Source of the DNA: Diogma glabrata | Lineage: Eukaryota; Arthropoda; Insecta; Diptera; Cylindrotomidae | Assembly: GCA_963693315.1 (NCBI GenBank) | Contig: OY856186.1 | Span: 283,208,444 to 283,272,443, forward strand | DNA length: 64,000 nucleotides | Reading direction: 5' to 3' | Part shown: one piece after another, positions 1-12,465 of the stretch | Layout of the letters: each line of letters begins with the position of its first letter | Numbering within the stretch: the first letter of the stretch is position 1 | Translations under genes and position numbers: made by a program | The notes under the pieces: generated by a model | The model's input: only the letters and a program-made list of their open reading frames with translations | Database searches by the model: none | What the model was told of the DNA's origin: nothing

Positions 1-729
1 CCTATAATTTTTCCTGTAAGAAATTCAAAATTCCCAACCCTTAAGAAAAAGTTAGAAGAAGTTGTTTTCAGTTTATTTTCGGTACCACGTGTTATTATTT
101 CAGATAATGGTCCTCAATTTATCGGAAAAGAGTTTCAAAAGCTTCTAAAAGAATACAATGTACAACATTTTAAAACTGCGGTTTATTCTCCCCAGGCAAA
201 TCCTGTAGAGCGAGTCAATCAAGTAATTGGTAATACAATCCGAGCTTTTATAAAAACGAATAGCCAAAAAGACTGGGATAAACACATTGCACAAATCGGT
301 ATGGCAATTCGTTCAGCTGTTCACGAAGCAACCAAATGTACACCATACTTTCTAAACTTTGGTATGGAAATGATTCTTGATGGAACAGAGTATGAATGTA
401 CTCAGCACTTTCCTATCCCTAACTTAGAAGAACGCTTTATTCAAATGTCAAAAATACGAAAATGTGTTATTCAAAATCTAGAAGATGTTTTTAAAAAGTC
501 GGCACAAAGATATAATCTTAGAGCTAGGGCTCCACCATTTTCTGAGGGAGATGTCGTTTGGAGAAGAAACTTTCCACAGTCCGATGCATCTAAAGGCATA
601 ATGGCTAAATTACTACCAAAATGGGTAAAAGTTAAAATTATTAAAAAAGTTGGTAGTAACGTTTACGTTGTTCAGGACCATGATTCTGACAGAACGGCAA
701 CGTATCACGGTAAAGATTTAAAACTCTAA
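1..729 (+). mobile_element. Ty3/gypsy integrase, C-terminal part (cut by window edge)
   Basis: The frame is open from base 1 to the stop at 727-729, about 242 codons. It is the second half of a retrotransposon integrase, the enzyme that joins element cDNA to host DNA. Visible are the second catalytic Asp in SDNGPQF (about residue 37) and the catalytic Glu in NPVERVN (about residue 70), followed by the C-terminal domain ending in YHGKDLKL. The apparent start at 301 is an internal Met. The zinc-binding head and first catalytic Asp would lie upstream of the window. The text is close in style to the integrase at 12466-13189, so the two belong to related Ty3/gypsy lineages. No stop or frameshift is seen in this part. 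Confidence 0.85.
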
Positions 730-1097
730 GAGTTGCCCTTGTTTCGGTTCTTTTAAAGTGAAATTTTTTTTAAAGCAATATATTTGAATATTATCTTTTT
801 ATCATACTTATTTATTTTTATTTATGTCTTAGTTTGTTATTGTATCCTGATTGAAAGGATAATACTTCAATTTTTATTTTATTAAATTTTCTTGATGTTC
901 ATTTCCTAGTTATTTTAAGATGCAAACGTATGTGATTTAATCGTCACTAACCGAAGTATATTACGAAAGACGAGTTTTCGATTGATTAGCTAATTTATTG
1001 GGACTTATTTAAAATAATCATTATTACCATTGAATTACCATTGTATGTAAATAGTTTTTTTTCTTTGTAGAATACAAAAGAATTTAAATCCGATTTT

Positions 1098-1144
<47 letters not shown>

Positions 1145-2505
1145 ATTTATGCTTATCTTATTGGAACTTAGTTATAATCTAAGATGTTAAGATGTATAAA
1201 TTTAATTAATAATTAATTAAAGAGAGTAAATGTTTTCAATTTTTCATTATGTTTTATCAAAGCAACCTTTGATCGAGAAACCTTGTTTCTGAATTTTTTT
1301 TTCCCGGAGTGAGGGGGCAATGAAACGAAGATTTTTCAATTACGTTTCATAAATATAAAATATGTTTCCCATATTTTTATTTTTAGAATTAGTCTTTATT
1401 ATTATCAAAGGATAATTGTTTTCATTATTATTTTTTTTGGTAAATATCTATTGTTAGTTTTATTGCACTAAAACTACGTCGCCTTAACATGATGGAAAAA
1501 TATTAGATCATAAAAAAAGGATATTTTGTCTTTTTTTTGTTGTTTAATTTGTCTATTTAAGTTTATTGCGTTTGATTAAATTTCGGAAATTTTTAACTGT
1601 AAGGTGTTTGCCAGATGTAGGGTTTTTCCATGATGTTAGGTGAAAGTAAATTTTTTCAATTTTTTATGTGCAATATAATTTAGGATAAGTTTATTTTAAT
1701 TGGTTAATTATAAGTTTAATTTTTGTTGTAAATATTTAATAATTTTGTTTAAGGAGGAGTTAATTCGGTTAGAAAAGTTTATGTAAATATTTTGGTAAAA
1801 ACTCCTCCTTTGACGAGATTCTGAAGAGGGGACAATCTTCTCAGAATCAAGGATAGTTTGAAGTTTTTGTGGAAAAATAAAGGGAGTAAGTTTTTATTCT
1901 TGGTTCTGAAAGGATACTCTCCTTCAGAACAAAATTATAGTTTTTTCGTTTAGTAAATTGTGTTTTTTTCCATTTTTTTTTAAATATAAATTATTTATCA
2001 AATTGTTTTCGTTTTCATATTATTATGATTAGAAGAAATTTCTTTATTTTCATTCATTAAAATGTGTTGAACAAAACTAAATTCTATAATATTTGAAGTT
2101 AAAATTTTAATCTGTTATTGTATTGGTTTGTTATCAGAATATATAGTGATACCATTAATTTTTTTTCTTTAAACATCTGTTGACGCAAAATACAAATCAT
2201 ACCAATAAGTATTTCTTTTTCGATATAAAAAAAAAAAAAAAATAATGAAATTTGTACGAAAAGTGAACATACTGTGATTTTTAAAAATTTTAAAAAAATA
2301 AACGTAAACAATAATAGAAAAAAAAAAAATATAAATATATATCTATAAAAAAAATAAAATTATTATTAAAAACTAAGAGTTTTAATTTGTGGAAGATTAT
2401 GGAAAAGAGGTTGTAAACGCTGGTGAATTTTCCATCCACGGCCTCAGCTGAAGATCTTAGCCGGATAAAAATAAATTGATAATACAAGGTACGTAGAAAA
2501 CGTAA
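730..2505. other. AT-rich non-coding stretch after integrase
   Basis: No convincing gene. The first part is probably the 3' untranslated region of the gypsy element ending at 729. Two short purine runs (around 1307-1320 and 1826-1834) could be polypurine tracts, but I could not find a paired LTR, so the 3' LTR boundary is not called. Short open frames at 2099-2508 are low-complexity AT sequence. Confidence 0.5.
1103..1142 (+). repeat. poly(A) run of about 40 bases
   Basis: An uninterrupted A tract follows ...ttgttttaaa. It may be a retroposed 3' end or simple slippage. No coding LINE sequence precedes it. Confidence 0.9.
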
Positions 2506-2655
2506 CAAAATTTAACTAGCAGTTAAGTTTTAGAAAATTTTAAAATTATTATTAATGTAAAAATGAACGGAAACTAATGAAATACATTTTTATTGAATTG
2601 AAAACAAAGAGGAATTTGGTTTTATTATTGTTTTGCGATTATTGCGATCGTTACA
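2506..2655 (-). repeat. 150-bp LTR segment, left copy (3' LTR start on minus strand)
   Basis: Identical by eye to 6363-6512 over all 150 bases and in the same orientation. Read on the minus strand it begins TGTAACGATCGC, a typical LTR start. It is preceded by a purine-rich tract (catggaggggatgg, complement of about 2709-2722) that resembles the segment just before the LTR of the gypsy element at 11956-13607. The repeat stops at 2506 with different flanks, so the rest of this LTR appears to be lost. Confidence 0.65.
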
Positions 2656-5600
2656 CCATGAATTCAAGGTAAAAATCAAGATTTCTACTCTTGAAATCAC
2701 AAAAACGTCGCCATCCCCTCCATGACAGAAAACACCAAAGCACTATTAAACTTAAACTAATAATAGAAATTCTAATAACTAATAAAAAAAATTATAATAA
2801 CTAAGTAATATTAAATATAACACCTATTTAAATTCTAAAAACCGAGAATTAAATTTATAACTATAATAACTAATGATTAAGAATAGATGTTTAATTTATG
2901 ACAACTACTAATTCTAACACTAAATTTAATTTTATAAAAAAAATATATTGAAAAACTTAGGCTTGGTATATAGGAAACAGACGCTAGAGATTTCGATGGT
3001 AAAACCCGCAAAATCATGACTCGCAATCACCAACAATAGTAAAACCAACTCTCAACAAAAAAAATGGAGCCAGTACGACGGAAATGTAAAAAAGGATGGA
3101 AGCACAAAAACGAAAAAAAAACAACGAACGCCCAATTCGAAAACATACAAGATTTTCTTGTAAAAACAAACTTTATAAAGGAACAAAAAGGACCACCGTC
3201 GTGCTGAATCTTTCACAAAAATTCCTAAAACATTATATATGTAAAAGTATAATTTATTTATTTAATTTCAGATATACTGAAATAATTATATATACCTAAA
3301 ATTAGTTATTGACGATAGCACCCCTAAAATATATTTATTTATTTTTAAAAAAATTGAAAAAATGAAAATTATTCAGAAAGGATGTTTATTTATTGGATGC
3401 ACCGTCCTAACTTTGAAATATTGATTTATTTTCTTTTTAAAAAATAAAAAATATTTATTTATATCTTGACGTAAAGCTTAATTAAGAAAATTTATTTTAT
3501 TTAGCTACCTAAAATTAACTTAAATTTAAAAAAAATCATTTATTTAATAAAAATTATTTATTTAATTTTTTGAAAAATTTGTTTGATTTATTTTATTTTT
3601 ATTTAATAATATAAGAGATTCCAAAAATCAAGATTCGTCTGGAGACAACTGTAAAAAGTAAGTATGGCTACAATATCCATATTGTTTAAATTTAAAATAT
3701 CGCGTTCGCGAGCCCACTCCAACCATGCATGTGAGAACCTACTGGAAAAGCCCCTAACGACCAGATTCTACAGAACAGATTCTCCCCAACCTAATAAAAC
3801 AATCACAACTGTCACGATTAGACACTAGGTCCATTTCTACTGACCCAGTTGTGCTTGTTTAACCTACAAATAAATTACAACTAAACCTAATGCGAAAGTT
3901 GAAGAACGCTCCCGAGCACCAGACTTCAAATCCTAAACTCTATGAAAAAATTGATCTATTGAAAAGCTAAATGAAAAAAATGGTAAGTTTTTGAATTTGT
4001 ATGAGGTGAAGCCTCTGATCCTGAAAGCAAAGTACAATTGGTTCCTCTCTTCATTACACCGAAGAAGCCTCTGAGCAAAGAATGGTACTACTGGTTTGCA
4101 CCTAAGTACAAACACAGCAACACCACTCCTCGTCCCTGAGGACTTCCTCGCCGAATGAAGAGAAGAAACCAATGTTCTTCGATCGCATAACCCCGATGGC
4201 CATAGGCGATCTAAGAACGACATCAATGTTAAAGAGTGAAGCTCTATGGATGGCTTTTTAGGCCTACCGCTGAGAAAAGTGAATCAATAAACCTAAATAA
4301 TATATAACTTATCCATAATCTAAATAATTTCTTATTTAAAAATGCTAAATCGAAACATGAAATACATAATATGTGTTAATAAAGTTTTACATGAAATTAA
4401 TTAAATTTAATCTTCAGACTAAATAATAAATTGGTAATTTAAAAAAAAAATTACGATTATTTTAAATTCAAAACCAAGCCCACTAATTTTTAGGTTATTA
4501 CCTCTAATATATTTGTTCAGGTCAAATTTTTCGCTTTACTTATTGTATCCAAAACAAACAACAAAAATAAATGTTAGCTAAAAATAATTATTTCTATATT
4601 TATCTTATTTTTTAAATTAATCGCAATAAAAAATAATTTTAAAAATGGTGGTAACTAAACACTTACTAAATCTAACCATAATCAAAAAAAACATACAATT
4701 AATTTCATATATAAATTAATTGCATCATCCAAAAATATGTACAATATATAAACAATTATATGTACAATATGTACATGGTAGCATAAAAAAATTTCAAAAA
4801 AAAACTGCTTCCCCAAAACGGTTTTCTTTTTTCCAAATAAAAAAACAATTAGTATTACTAAAAGCAGATGACAGCACAAAAAACAATCTCCAAAAAAATT
4901 GCTGTCCCAAAACGGTTTTTTTCAAAATTAAAAAAAAATTTATCAAAATTCAAAATATATAATTTCCTAATCAAAACCAAAACGAAACCAATAACTGGTT
5001 TATTTCAAGATAAACAAAAAGCTGATTGACAACCACGGCCCAAACCGGTTGCCACCACCCTATTACCAAAAAAAAACCCACAACTGGTTTATCCTAAAAC
5101 TTACAAAGAGAAACGCGGAATTCTTTAAATTTTTGAAAATATAAATTTAGAGTACTTATGATAAATATACACATGAACACCTTAGAAACTAAACCTTTAT
5201 TTTTCCCTCCAGCTTTTTAACAAAATTTAGCTAAATAAACCGACGCGAAAAATAAACTATATATAGATATTAATTAATCTGAATTGAAATAATCAATTAA
5301 TATATAAATATATAAATATAATAATATAAAATGTTCCACAAAAAAAAGTTTTTTCCAAAAAAAAACCGGCTTGCCAACGCCCAAACTGGAAAATATTTTC
5401 CCACCAAATTATTTATATATATATCTAAAAAAAAAGCTAACGGGTCCCTTTTTGTTCGGCGCTACGTTATAATCTAGGCCCTGATACGGAGCCACGTTGT
5501 AATACTGCCCTCGTACGGAGCCACGTTATAATCTTGGACCTTTACTACTAATATAAAAAATAGAATTTGCGCGGGATACAGCTTATCCCCACACGAATCT

Positions 5601-6362
5601 TGAGATTGGGAATCTCTCACTATTTCTTTCCTAAATTTACTCTAACATTCTAAAAGGGATAATTAAATTAAAATTAATATACATATTTATAGTAAATACC
5701 TTAAGTTATTTTTGTTGATTGAGGTCATCAATATTCGGTTGTTCTAAGTTATTTCTTTGATTTTCCAATATCATTTCTTCCTTATGTTCTGTCAAATTGT
5801 AATATTTCCATATTCTTTTTGTCTTCAATTTTTCGTTTGTAATAAAACCTTATTTTTACTATTATAGTAATTAATACTACAGCGAAAAAGTTTGTAAATT
5901 TTATTTTAATTTAAATCGTATTCCATTAGTTTTTCACATCAATAACAAAATAATAATTTGTTTTTATAATTTTTGACACAATTTTTTTTATAATCAATTC
6001 AATCTTTGGTTCACGTTTATAATAGAAACACTTTTGTTTGAACACATATTTGAGTTTTTAAAATTCAAATCAATTAAACTTGAATATGATATATTAAACA
6101 CAGCAAATTATTTTAATATTTATTTATTTATTCGCTATTTTTACTTACGGACGTTTTCTTACAATTTTATTGTTTTGAAGCAGAAAATGGAATGAATAAT
6201 AATTTTTTCCAAATTTAAAGATTGCAAAAATGTGATTTTGCTTTTGACCTCTTCTAATCAATCGTGTAATATCCGAAATTCAGCAAATGATTAACAACGA
6301 CGTCTGTTCATTAGCATTGGAAATAAAAATTTAGTACGTTCGTTTGCTTTTTATAGTATATT
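2656..6362 (-). mobile_element. Internal part of a non-coding LTR element
   Basis: Lies between the two identical 150-bp LTR segments and is read on the minus strand. The end next to the left LTR (2656-2730) is the reverse complement of a similar stretch at 13431-13516, just before the 3' LTR of the gypsy element there. That is evidence the two are related LTR elements. The rest is AT-rich, with short repeats of an aaaacggtttt-type word around 4800-5110. No gag, protease, RT or integrase motif was found in any frame, so it is either a non-autonomous derivative or heavily eroded. A TATAAAA-like box on the minus strand near 6353 suggests the right LTR extends beyond the 150 bp shared with the left copy. 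Confidence 0.45.
5457..5544. repeat. Three tandem 29-30 bp units
   Basis: Three imperfect copies of a unit of the form cggagccacgttataatc plus about 11 further bases start at 5457, 5487 and 5516. They lie inside the non-coding LTR element near where its 5' leader should be, so they may be leader repeats. Confidence 0.8.
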
Positions 6363-6512
6363 CAAAATTTAACTAGCAGTTAAGTTTTAGAAAATTTTAA
6401 AATTATTATTAATGTAAAAATGAACGGAAACTAATGAAATACATTTTTATTGAATTGAAAACAAAGAGGAATTTGGTTTTATTATTGTTTTGCGATTATT
6501 GCGATCGTTACA
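6363..6512 (-). repeat. 150-bp LTR segment, right copy
   Basis: Perfect direct repeat of 2506-2655. It is joined at 6512/6513 directly to a gypsy RT/RNase H reading frame on the other strand, which indicates that the minus-strand element inserted into, or recombined with, that pol gene. Confidence 0.7.
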
Positions 6513-8790
6513 ACCTACTAATATTGCTGAAACTCCAAAATTCTTAGGAATGATAACCTACCTAACTAAATTCATTCCAAACTTATCAAAAACCTCAATA
6601 TATTTACGCAATATGATCAAATCTGGAAAATACTATTGGAATAAACAAGAAGATGATGAATTCGAAAACATGAAATCATTAATAGTGCAAGTTCCGATAT
6701 TAAAATATTATAGTCTGGAAGAAGATGTAGTAATACAAACTGATGGTTCTAGAAAAGGACTAGGAGCTGTTCTTTTGCAAAACCAACATCCAGTTATATT
6801 TGCAAGTAAGTCACTAACGAAAACGGAGCAAAACTACTCGCAATGTGAAATTGAACTATTAGCAATTACCTTTGCTTGTCTACGTTTCAATCAATACATT
6901 AGTGGAAGGAGTAAAGTGATAATAGAAACTGATCACATATCACTAAAAAACATTTTCAACAAACCTATTCATAAATGCACAAAACGAATTCAAAGATTAA
7001 GATTATGCCTACAAAAATATGACTTACAGATCAGATACATTCCTGGTAAACATTTATTAATACCTGATTTACTATCAAGACTTCCTGTGAAAGAAAATGA
7101 AGCAATCTTAGAAAATGATGAAATAGTCAAAATTCTAAAAATCGTTGAACATATCAAACCATATAATACTGAAGAGATTGACAATCAACAAATTGATGAG
7201 ATTCGTCAAGAAACTCAAAATGATGATATTTTACAACAACTAATACATGAGATAAAAACAAATTGGAAAAAGAAATTAATAAACGAAGAAATAAAAATAT
7301 ATGCATCTGTAAAAGATCAACTAAAAATTCAAAATGGAATCATATTCAAAGACGACAGATTCGTAATACCTGGTAAGTTAAGAGAAAAATATCTTAATAA
7401 ACTGCATTATGGACATGAGGGAATCCAAGCATGTCTACAAAGATGCAGACAAACTATATTCTGGCCTAACATTACAAAAGACATTAAAACAAAAATAAAA
7501 TCATGCTATATTTGCGCTATACATTCCGATGATCAACAAAAATTGCCGATGCAAACACATGAAATACCAACATATCCGTTTCAAATTGTTTCCATGGATT
7601 TCTGTGAAGCTGAATATAAAAATAAAAAACGAAATGTCATGGTAATTGTAGATCATTATTCAGATTATATCGAAACAATATTCATGAGAGGGACAACTGC
7701 AGATGATGTGATACAAACCTGCAAAATATGCTTTTCAAGATTCGGAATTCCAGAAAAAATAATCTCTGACGGTGCTCACAACTTCAAAAATAAAAAATTT
7801 ATAGAATTCAGTCATGAATGGAATTTCGTATATGTTAACTCTTCTCCATATTATCCTCGTGGAAATGGAAAAGCAGAATCCGCTGTAAAAATAATAAAAA
7901 AAATTATAAAAAAATGTGAATCGTCGAAACAGTGTTTTTGGAAAGCATTACTAGAACATCGAAATACTCCAAATGAAATTGGATACTCACCAGCGCAACG
8001 TTTAATGTCAAGAAACATCAGATCAGATCTACCAAGACTTAAAAGAAATCTAAAACCAAAAATTGTTATAGATGTTAGCAAGAAAATTAAACTACGAAGA
8101 CAAAAATCAAAGAAATATTATGATAAGTCATCAAAACCATTAAAAGAACTAGAAATCGGTACGGGTGTAATGGTGAAATTACGTCCTGATGACAAACATA
8201 AAACATTTGCAATGGTCAAACATCAACTATCGAGTCGTGCGTATGAAATTGATATCAACGGTAAGAGATACATTCGTAATCGACAACAACTAAGTGAATT
8301 CAACTACTTACCAAACGGAGAAAATGAACAACAATCTACGTCGAATGATACAGCAACAAATATTAAGCTACCATCATTAAATACTTACATTCAATCATAT
8401 CCGCCACATACCCATAGTATGGATATGCAAGAAGATCGACGAGATATACATACTCATATATCAAGAAACCTCAACATACCAACAGAAGCTATTCAAGACA
8501 ATACAAATAGTCAAGATGGAAATAGTAATGAGAGAACTCATGAGGTCAGCACTGAGAAAGATAATGATGATCATGGTCATGAATTAGATGAAGCAAATAC
8601 GTCAGCAACATACAATGATATAATAAGCAGTCATAATAAGCAGTCACAACATCAAGGTCAACAACAACAGCTACCAGTCAATGTGAATGATACAAATGAT
8701 ACAACCCCAATCATAAGACGTTCTCAACGGTACAAGAAGCCACCTGAATATTTAAAAGATTTTGAACAAAATTATGATGATAAATCATAA
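6490..8790 (+). mobile_element. Ty3/gypsy pol: RNase H and integrase, 5'-truncated
   Basis: A 766-codon open frame whose first seven codons belong to the 150-bp repeat; real similarity starts at about 6513. In order: the end of the RT connection region (KFLGMITYLTKFIPNLSK), RNase H with catalytic Asp in IQTDGSRKGLGAV and ETDH, then integrase with a His-His-Cys-Cys zinc head (HYGHEG ... CYICAIH, about residues 307-341), catalytic Asp in SMDFCEAEY, Asp in ISDGAHNF and Glu in GNGKAESAVK. The C-terminal tail is rich in Gln, His and Asn. No stop codon interrupts it, but protease and most of RT are missing, so it cannot act alone. The layout resembles Mag-type gypsy elements. Confidence 0.9.
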
Positions 8791-8874
8791 CTTGCTAAAT
8801 TTAATATGAATATGTTTACTTTAATTTTAGTTTAGAAATTTGTTCTTAAAGAGTTTGAATTAAGTTTATTATTT

Positions 8875-8891
8875 AAAAAAAAAAGAGAGCA
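8875..8891 (+). other. Polypurine tract
   Basis: An A-run followed by agagagca lies directly before TGTTATGG. This is the expected plus-strand primer position just before a 3' LTR. Confidence 0.6.
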
Positions 8892-9353
8892 TGTTATGGT
8901 AACTGCTATAACATAAAATATGTTAATATGGTAACACCATTATTGTATGTAACTATATAGATGAATAAAATTGACAGCCTGTCATCACGTGTAGCTAAGC
9001 ACAAAACACAATGAACGGAGGGAAAAAAACGGAGCGGAAACTAAACACAAATTCAAACTTCTACGGAAGACATAACCTCAAATATTGTTTATTTTTTCTA
9101 CATATTCATATAAATAAGCAGATTTCAACAAATTTCATAAAATATGAATATAATTTAGCAAATCTATAAAATAATACATAAAAATATAAATGTAAAGAAA
9201 ATATAAGTTTTTGGATAGTTAAAGACGGAGCGGTTGTATTGTGTTTTATAAAAGGAAAGGATTGAGGCGGATAAAAAACGAACGGAACGAATCTATTGTG
9301 TGTGAACCTTAATTTGTATAATAAAAATAAAGTTCAAAATTATATTCAAAACA
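8892..9353 (+). mobile_element. 3' LTR of the Mag-like gypsy element
   Basis: Starts TGTTATGGTAAC right after the purine tract. It contains an AATAAA-like signal near 9321-9331 and is ended here at the ACA at 9351-9353. The right boundary is an estimate, because the 5' LTR that would confirm it is missing. Confidence 0.5.
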
Positions 9354-9419
9354 AACTACTTTTCTAAATACTTAAGCATAAGAAAAGAGAAGAAGTCTCA
9401 CTACAGCTAATTTACATGT

Positions 9420-9950
9420 ATATAAAGCAGAAGAGTAAGAGAAAAAAAAAGTAAGAAGTAAAAATGAAATTGATAGCAGCAGCCAGCAGAGCACCGGAGG
9501 TTACATTAGAATATAAATGAATACAAAAAGGCCACTGGCCCATGACATTGTACAGCGGCAAAAAAACAGTGCTATGCTAACAGCTACCATCAAAGCAGGG
9601 AGCTGCAGTAAGCAGACTCAAACTAAAGCGAGCAAGGTTGCGAGAGATACCTGTTTTCAGAAAAAAAAAAAAGAAAATTGATGATTAGAGAGTAGCAGTC
9701 TAGAGAGAAGGCTAGACTAAACAGTTCTATACTTACGGTGTAAAGATCGCGGATAGACGATAAAAAGAAGAACAGACACAGAAGAGGTAGAGGATAAGGA
9801 AAGGAAAAGGGATAGAAGGAACGAGAGGAAGGAAGGAGGTTAGTGGTCACTAGCAATGTAATGTAAAGCATAGTGGAGGTAGCAAGAGAAAGAAGACAAC
9901 CATTACAAGGGTACTAGAAGCATAAGAGCAGATTATCAGTTCAACCAGAT
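9420..9950 (-). mobile_element. LINE 3' untranslated region
   Basis: Lies downstream of the RT fragment at 9951-10649 on the same (minus) strand. It holds no gene; the 82-codon frame at 9623-9871 is low-complexity. The left edge is uncertain. Confidence 0.5.
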
Positions 9951-10649
9951 CTAAGCAGAACCAAAAAGACAAGTCAGTTCACTTCTAAAAAGAGCTAGAG
10001 AAAGATTAAAACGTTTCATATGCACAGGAGGATCATTGAAGAGCCTGACGACTCTTACCACAAAGGATTTTTCCCAGAGGACACAGCTCACCCGGGGAGG
10101 TACCAAGTTTAATTGCCTTCTAGAGTGACCAGCCGAGAACCATCTAAGAAGAAACAAAGGTGACTGATACTTAATGACCCTATAAAGTTGACACAGAAGA
10201 CGAATTTTGATGTGATCTAGAAAGGAAGTCCCAAGAAGTTGCAGAACGAAAGGTGAGATATGGTCACGGAATCTCACATTGTAGACAAACCTGACAGCAG
10301 AGTTAAAGGCTCTTCTGAGTATAGAAATGGTTTCATCTGAGCACCCCAAAAATACCTCAATACCACCATAGTCGATTAACGGAAGTATAAGTGATAGCAC
10401 TAGTTGCTTCCGAATGTGTAGAGGAAGAAAGTTGTTTAAACAACGAAACCTCCTTATGATGGAAAAGATCTTTCCAGCTGGAACATTGACATGCGGCCTC
10501 CAACTTAGCTTGTCGTCAAAAATAATCCCTAGATTTTTAGCTTGACTACCAAAAGAGATAGCATTGCTATCCAGTCTAAGTTGCATATTATTTGTAGAAA
10601 TAGCTGGATTGGAGTTAAAAATCATTGCTTGTGATTTCGCTGGATTCAA
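9951..10649 (-). mobile_element. Non-LTR retrotransposon RT, C-terminal fragment
   Basis: An open frame of 232 codons on the minus strand matches the end of a LINE reverse transcriptase, after the catalytic domain. It opens with NPAKSQAMIF, followed by KNLGIIFDDKLSWRPHV and a thumb/C-terminal region with LILPLIDYGG and RFRDHISPF. The catalytic FADD-type motif lies upstream and is missing, so the copy is 5'-truncated at about 10650, as is usual for LINEs. The wording fits the Jockey/Kiri group rather than the RTE copies elsewhere in the window. No internal stop is seen. Confidence 0.85.
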
Positions 10650-10841
10650 TTAAAAAAACTTAAGTTGGTATTTTTTATTTAACTACTCTTAACATTTGTA
10701 AATTATTTTTAAATATTAAATTAACATGTGCATTAAATTCTCAGGTAGTGGTGGCTTTTTAGAGAGGAAAGAATTGAGTTTTGTTTTATATTTAATGTGG
10801 AGTTCTTTCAGGTTTTTGATGTACATCGATGTTGAACTTGG
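10650..10841. other. Short AT-rich spacer
   Basis: Nothing recognised between the LINE fragment and the inverted end of the Harbinger element. Confidence 0.5.
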
Positions 10842-11055
10842 CTGTAGCTAGATTCTGGTTGTATGGAATTATTTCGTGGAATGAGATTTCGTACTAAATG
10901 AGATTTTTGCATTCCGGTTCAGTGGAATGAAAAAATAAATTCCGTGTTTGCGGGATGAACTGTTAAATTATCTCGTCAACGAATTTAATGATGGAATGAT
11001 ATTATCTGCTTTGAAATTTGGTATAGACGCACAAAAATGTAGAAAAAAATGTAAC
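10842..11055. repeat. Left inverted end of Harbinger element
   Basis: Reverse complement of about 18700-18901 with moderate divergence. The similarity runs past the terminal repeat into sequence matching the start of the Myb-like gene on the right, so the left end may be a duplicated, inverted copy of the right end. Confidence 0.75.
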
Positions 11056-11063
11056 TGTCCTTA

Positions 11064-11810
11064 AGACCAAAAAAGGATATTGAGCATGTCTACGTGTGCC
11101 GGAAAGGTGGTCATTCAAAAAACATTCAAATTGTAAATATATTTTTAAATAAATTTAAGTATCTAATAATTCTATGCATATTCTACGTATCTAATCTAAC
11201 ATTTTTCATTCTATGGGCTTAAAGATATGTGACGCTAACCTATTAATATTGTCAGTTAATCCAAAGTTTGGTGGAACTGCTCATGACGCTTTTGTATGGA
11301 AATCCTCACAGCTTCAACTACATTTGAATTTATGATATCAAAATGGCGAAAGAAATTTTTCTTTGAAAGGTAAGTAAAATAAATAAGTCTTAGTTGTACA
11401 ATGACGTAATAATTATTTTAATCTTAGGGGATAGTGGGTACCCATAGCAACCGTGGTTAATGACGCCAATCCTCAATACAACTAATGAAAAGGAAGACAA
11501 ATATAATGTCGCGCATAAATCTACCAGAAATCGTATTGAAAGATGTATTGGAGTATTAAAAGACCGGTTTCGTTGCCTCTCTAGAGAACGATTTTTATGC
11601 TACTCTCCATCGGAATGTGGCGTAATTGTAAATGCGTGTAGCGTTCTGCACAATATTTTTGCCAGAAACCGCATTTTAATTGATGAAGAGGATATTTTTA
11701 TGGATGATGAACACTATGAAGTTCTTGATGATACCGAGCAAACATTTCAGCCATCTCAATTAATCGAAGGCAGAAGAGTGCGAGCCGCATTGGTACAGGA
11801 ATATTTTTAA
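11064..11810 (+). pseudogene. Harbinger transposase (HARBI1-like), C-terminal half, broken
   Basis: Three exons can be read: 11064-11132 (VYVCRKGGHSKNIQI), 11225-11369 (ICDANLLILSV ... GGTAHDAFV) and 11428-11810 (GDSGYP ... MTPILN ... RNRIERCIGVLKDRFRCL ... ALVQEYF). Both introns are GT-AG. HARBI1-type nucleases cut and move the element; the GGTAHDAF and GDSGYP blocks carry catalytic Asp residues of the family. The N-terminal half and its first catalytic residue are absent. Two in-frame stops break it: a TGA near the end of exon 2 and a TAG just after GDSGYP in exon 3. The intact-looking 116-codon frame starting at 11460 is only the tail of this gene. Confidence 0.85.
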
Positions 11811-11868
11811 TGTAATCGTAATGAATATGAAAATTATAATATAAAACTTTATATATAAAAATAAATAT

Positions 11869-11957
11869 TTATTGAATTAAAATTGATTGAGTTGGGTTTT
11901 TATTATTATTATTACAAGCAGCAATCGCTGCCGCTAACCCTTGCGCAGCAACCACTT
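11869..11957 (-). pseudogene. Detached C-terminus of the Myb/SANT-like gene (probable)
   Basis: The minus strand reads KVVAAQGLAAAIAAC, then an Asn-rich tail and a TAA at 11869-11871. An Ala-rich end of this kind is plausible for the Harbinger accessory protein whose main exons lie at 17880-18699 on the same strand. If correct, the gypsy and RTE insertions split one gene. This is inference from reading frame and composition only. Confidence 0.4.
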
Positions 11958-12208
11958 TGTAACGTCGGCTATACACTAAATAACAATATTAAAACTAATC
12001 CCTATTCTTTTTTTTGATTCAATTACAAAATGATATTCCATTTGCATTTTTGCGGGTTTGGGCGTTGGCAGACCGGTTTTGTTTCAAGGTCGTAATTTTG
12101 TGTAAAGTTTTGTGGGAAAGCCAGTTTTGGATTTTGAATATTTGTTTTTTTGACATAAATATTTTGGATATTTGTCATTTTTTATTGTTGAATTTTTTGA
12201 TACAAACT

Positions 12209-12465
12209 ATGTATACAATCAGGAAGTTCCAGGGGATGAGAAGTAGGAGTCGACCAGGGGGGGTTGAGCCGTGGGTGAGTGAGGTGGATGAAGAAATGTA
12301 TGTGGCCTGGAAGGAGAGAGTGGATAAGGCGAGGGAGGTGGTGAAGGATATAGTAGGTGTGGTTATGGATGAAGTTAAGGATGCAATTTTTTTTAGAATT
12401 AATGGATGATATAGCGGAGGAACAATGGGAAGAGATTATGGATGAGATAGTGAGTGGAATAGTGA
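12209..12465 (+). other. Possible gag remnant
   Basis: An open frame ending at 12409 contains MRSRSRPGGVEPWVSEVDEE and a charged helix-like stretch. It lies just after the left LTR, where gag is expected. The base composition is much more G-rich than the surroundings, with gtggatgaag/gtgaatgag-type short repeats continuing to about 12500. No zinc knuckle or other gag domain is visible. Confidence 0.3.

Noticed and set aside
3933..4226. 97-codon minus-strand frame
   Set aside because: No recognisable domain, unbalanced composition, inside a non-coding LTR element, and no supporting start or splice context.
5457..5544. GC-richer repeats considered as a tRNA or ncRNA gene
   Set aside because: No cloverleaf could be drawn and the units are simple tandem copies.
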